A program made the position numbers and the translations under genes. Below are positions 13,381 through 13,653 of a stretch of DNA of 13,653 nucleotides, piece by piece (positions within the stretch are counted from its first letter, which is position 1; each line of letters begins with the position of its first letter). The notes beneath the pieces are model-generated. The model was not told the DNA's origin, ran no database searches, and saw only the letters and a list, made by a program, of their open reading frames with translations. Origin of the DNA: Candidatus Cloacimonadota bacterium (GTDB taxonomy: Bacteria; Cloacimonadota; Cloacimonadia; Cloacimonadales; TCS61); assembly GCA_016927675.1 (NCBI GenBank), contig JAFGMF010000081.1, positions 1 to 13,653 on the forward strand, in the 5' to 3' direction.

Positions 13381-13653
13381 TTATTCTCTGATATCTCTGA
13401 TAATTTTCTCATCGTCTTCCGCGACAGTTCTGAGAATTTCACCTACTTTACCTTTGAACATCTTACTGAAAAGACCGATATTCATTCTGGTTAAGTATAC
13501 TTCACCACCGGTTGTTTCATAAACGCCAATCCGGCAGGGCATGATTGCTGATATGCCCTTGTCCTTATCATCCTGCAAGATATTATAAGAGTATTCAGTC
13601 TGACAGATCGAGATCACATTTATTCTGAAAATCTCCCCTTCATAACCATGCTC
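13381..13653 (-). CDS. DUF302-like protein, C-terminal part (5' end outside window)
   Basis: The frame is open to the window edge and the last 90 residues are visible, starting EHGYEGEIFRIN. The segment I-S-I-C-Q-T-E-Y-S-Y, followed by a gap and IMPCRIGVYETTGGEVYLTRMN, resembles the second half of DUF302 domains, where a 'LPC-x-x-x-V-Y' strand is followed by an acidic turn and a 'ld/mn' segment. FSKMFKGKVGEIL then forms a helix. Two cysteines are visible (in ISICQ and MPCRI). DUF302 proteins have no firm biochemical role. A GTG at 13617 could serve as a start, but that would cut the domain in half, so I treat the gene as partial. It ends 32 bases before the nuoD-like gene on the same strand, probably in the same operon. 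This is where nuoC would stand in a standard complex-I operon. Confidence 0.65.
   Translation of the reverse strand, partial: EHGYEGEIFRINVISICQTEYSYNILQDDKDKGISAIMPCRIGVYETTGGEVYLTRMNIGLFSKMFKGKVGEILRTVAEDDEKIIRDIRE

Noticed and set aside
13381..13617. Reading the DUF302-like gene as a complete 78-residue gene starting with GTG.
   Set aside because: The frame stays open to the window edge and the family match continues upstream, so it is the end of a longer gene.

Overview
The window is a gene-dense stretch of a bacterial chromosome with modest G+C content (judged by eye). It comes from a Gram-negative, probably anaerobic bacterium. The Gram-negative call rests on an MlaE-type permease, two lipoprotein signal peptides and a LysM envelope protein. 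The anaerobe call rests on a complex-I/hydrogenase-like subunit next to a protein with four [4Fe-4S] cluster motifs. The gene mix, the frequent TTG starts and the PgpH-YbeY-CNNM order would fit a lineage of the FCB group such as Cloacimonadota. That placement is an impression, not something the sequence proves. I see no rRNA, tRNA, CRISPR array, insertion sequence or phage gene.

Region 1 (1-4211, + strand) is a tightly packed run of six genes: the 3' part of dnaB, an MlaE-type permease, a ThiB-like thiamine-binding lipoprotein, trmL (tRNA 2'-O-methyltransferase), dapA (lysine/diaminopimelate synthesis) and a small unknown protein with four cysteines near its N-terminus. Three junctions overlap or touch, and the largest gap is 14 bases, so it probably works as one operon whose promoter lies before the window. 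It meets the opposite-strand genes at an 11-bp hairpin (4199-4230) that covers the stop codons of both converging genes.

Region 2 (4222-9068, - strand) is a cell-envelope and housekeeping operon. In transcription order it reads pgpH (7TM-HD c-di-AMP phosphodiesterase family), ybeY (rRNA maturation endonuclease), a CNNM/CorC-like membrane protein with CBS domains, a secreted DUF3108-like protein and a VanZ-like membrane protein. Every junction overlaps by 4 to 20 bases, and the first three genes start with TTG.

Region 3 (9080-10344, - strand) is a two-gene envelope unit: a small coiled-coil lipoprotein followed by a periplasmic protein with a coiled coil and two LysM domains. It has its own candidate promoter in the 135-base gap upstream and a clear intrinsic terminator downstream.

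Region 4 (10409-13653, - strand) is the most unusual part. A DUF302-like gene, cut by the window edge, is followed by a NuoD-like subunit and then by a fusion of a NuoI-like two-cluster ferredoxin with a GltD/NfnB-like FAD/NAD(P)H oxidoreductase. The NuoD-like protein keeps the family fold signatures. It appears to lack most [NiFe] ligands and also the residues that bind quinone in complex I, and it has a CxxC at that site. I infer an energy-converting, complex-I-like enzyme in which NAD(P)H or ferredoxin electrons enter through the GltD-like fusion instead of NuoEFG. The electron acceptor is unknown, and the membrane subunits would lie beyond the right edge.
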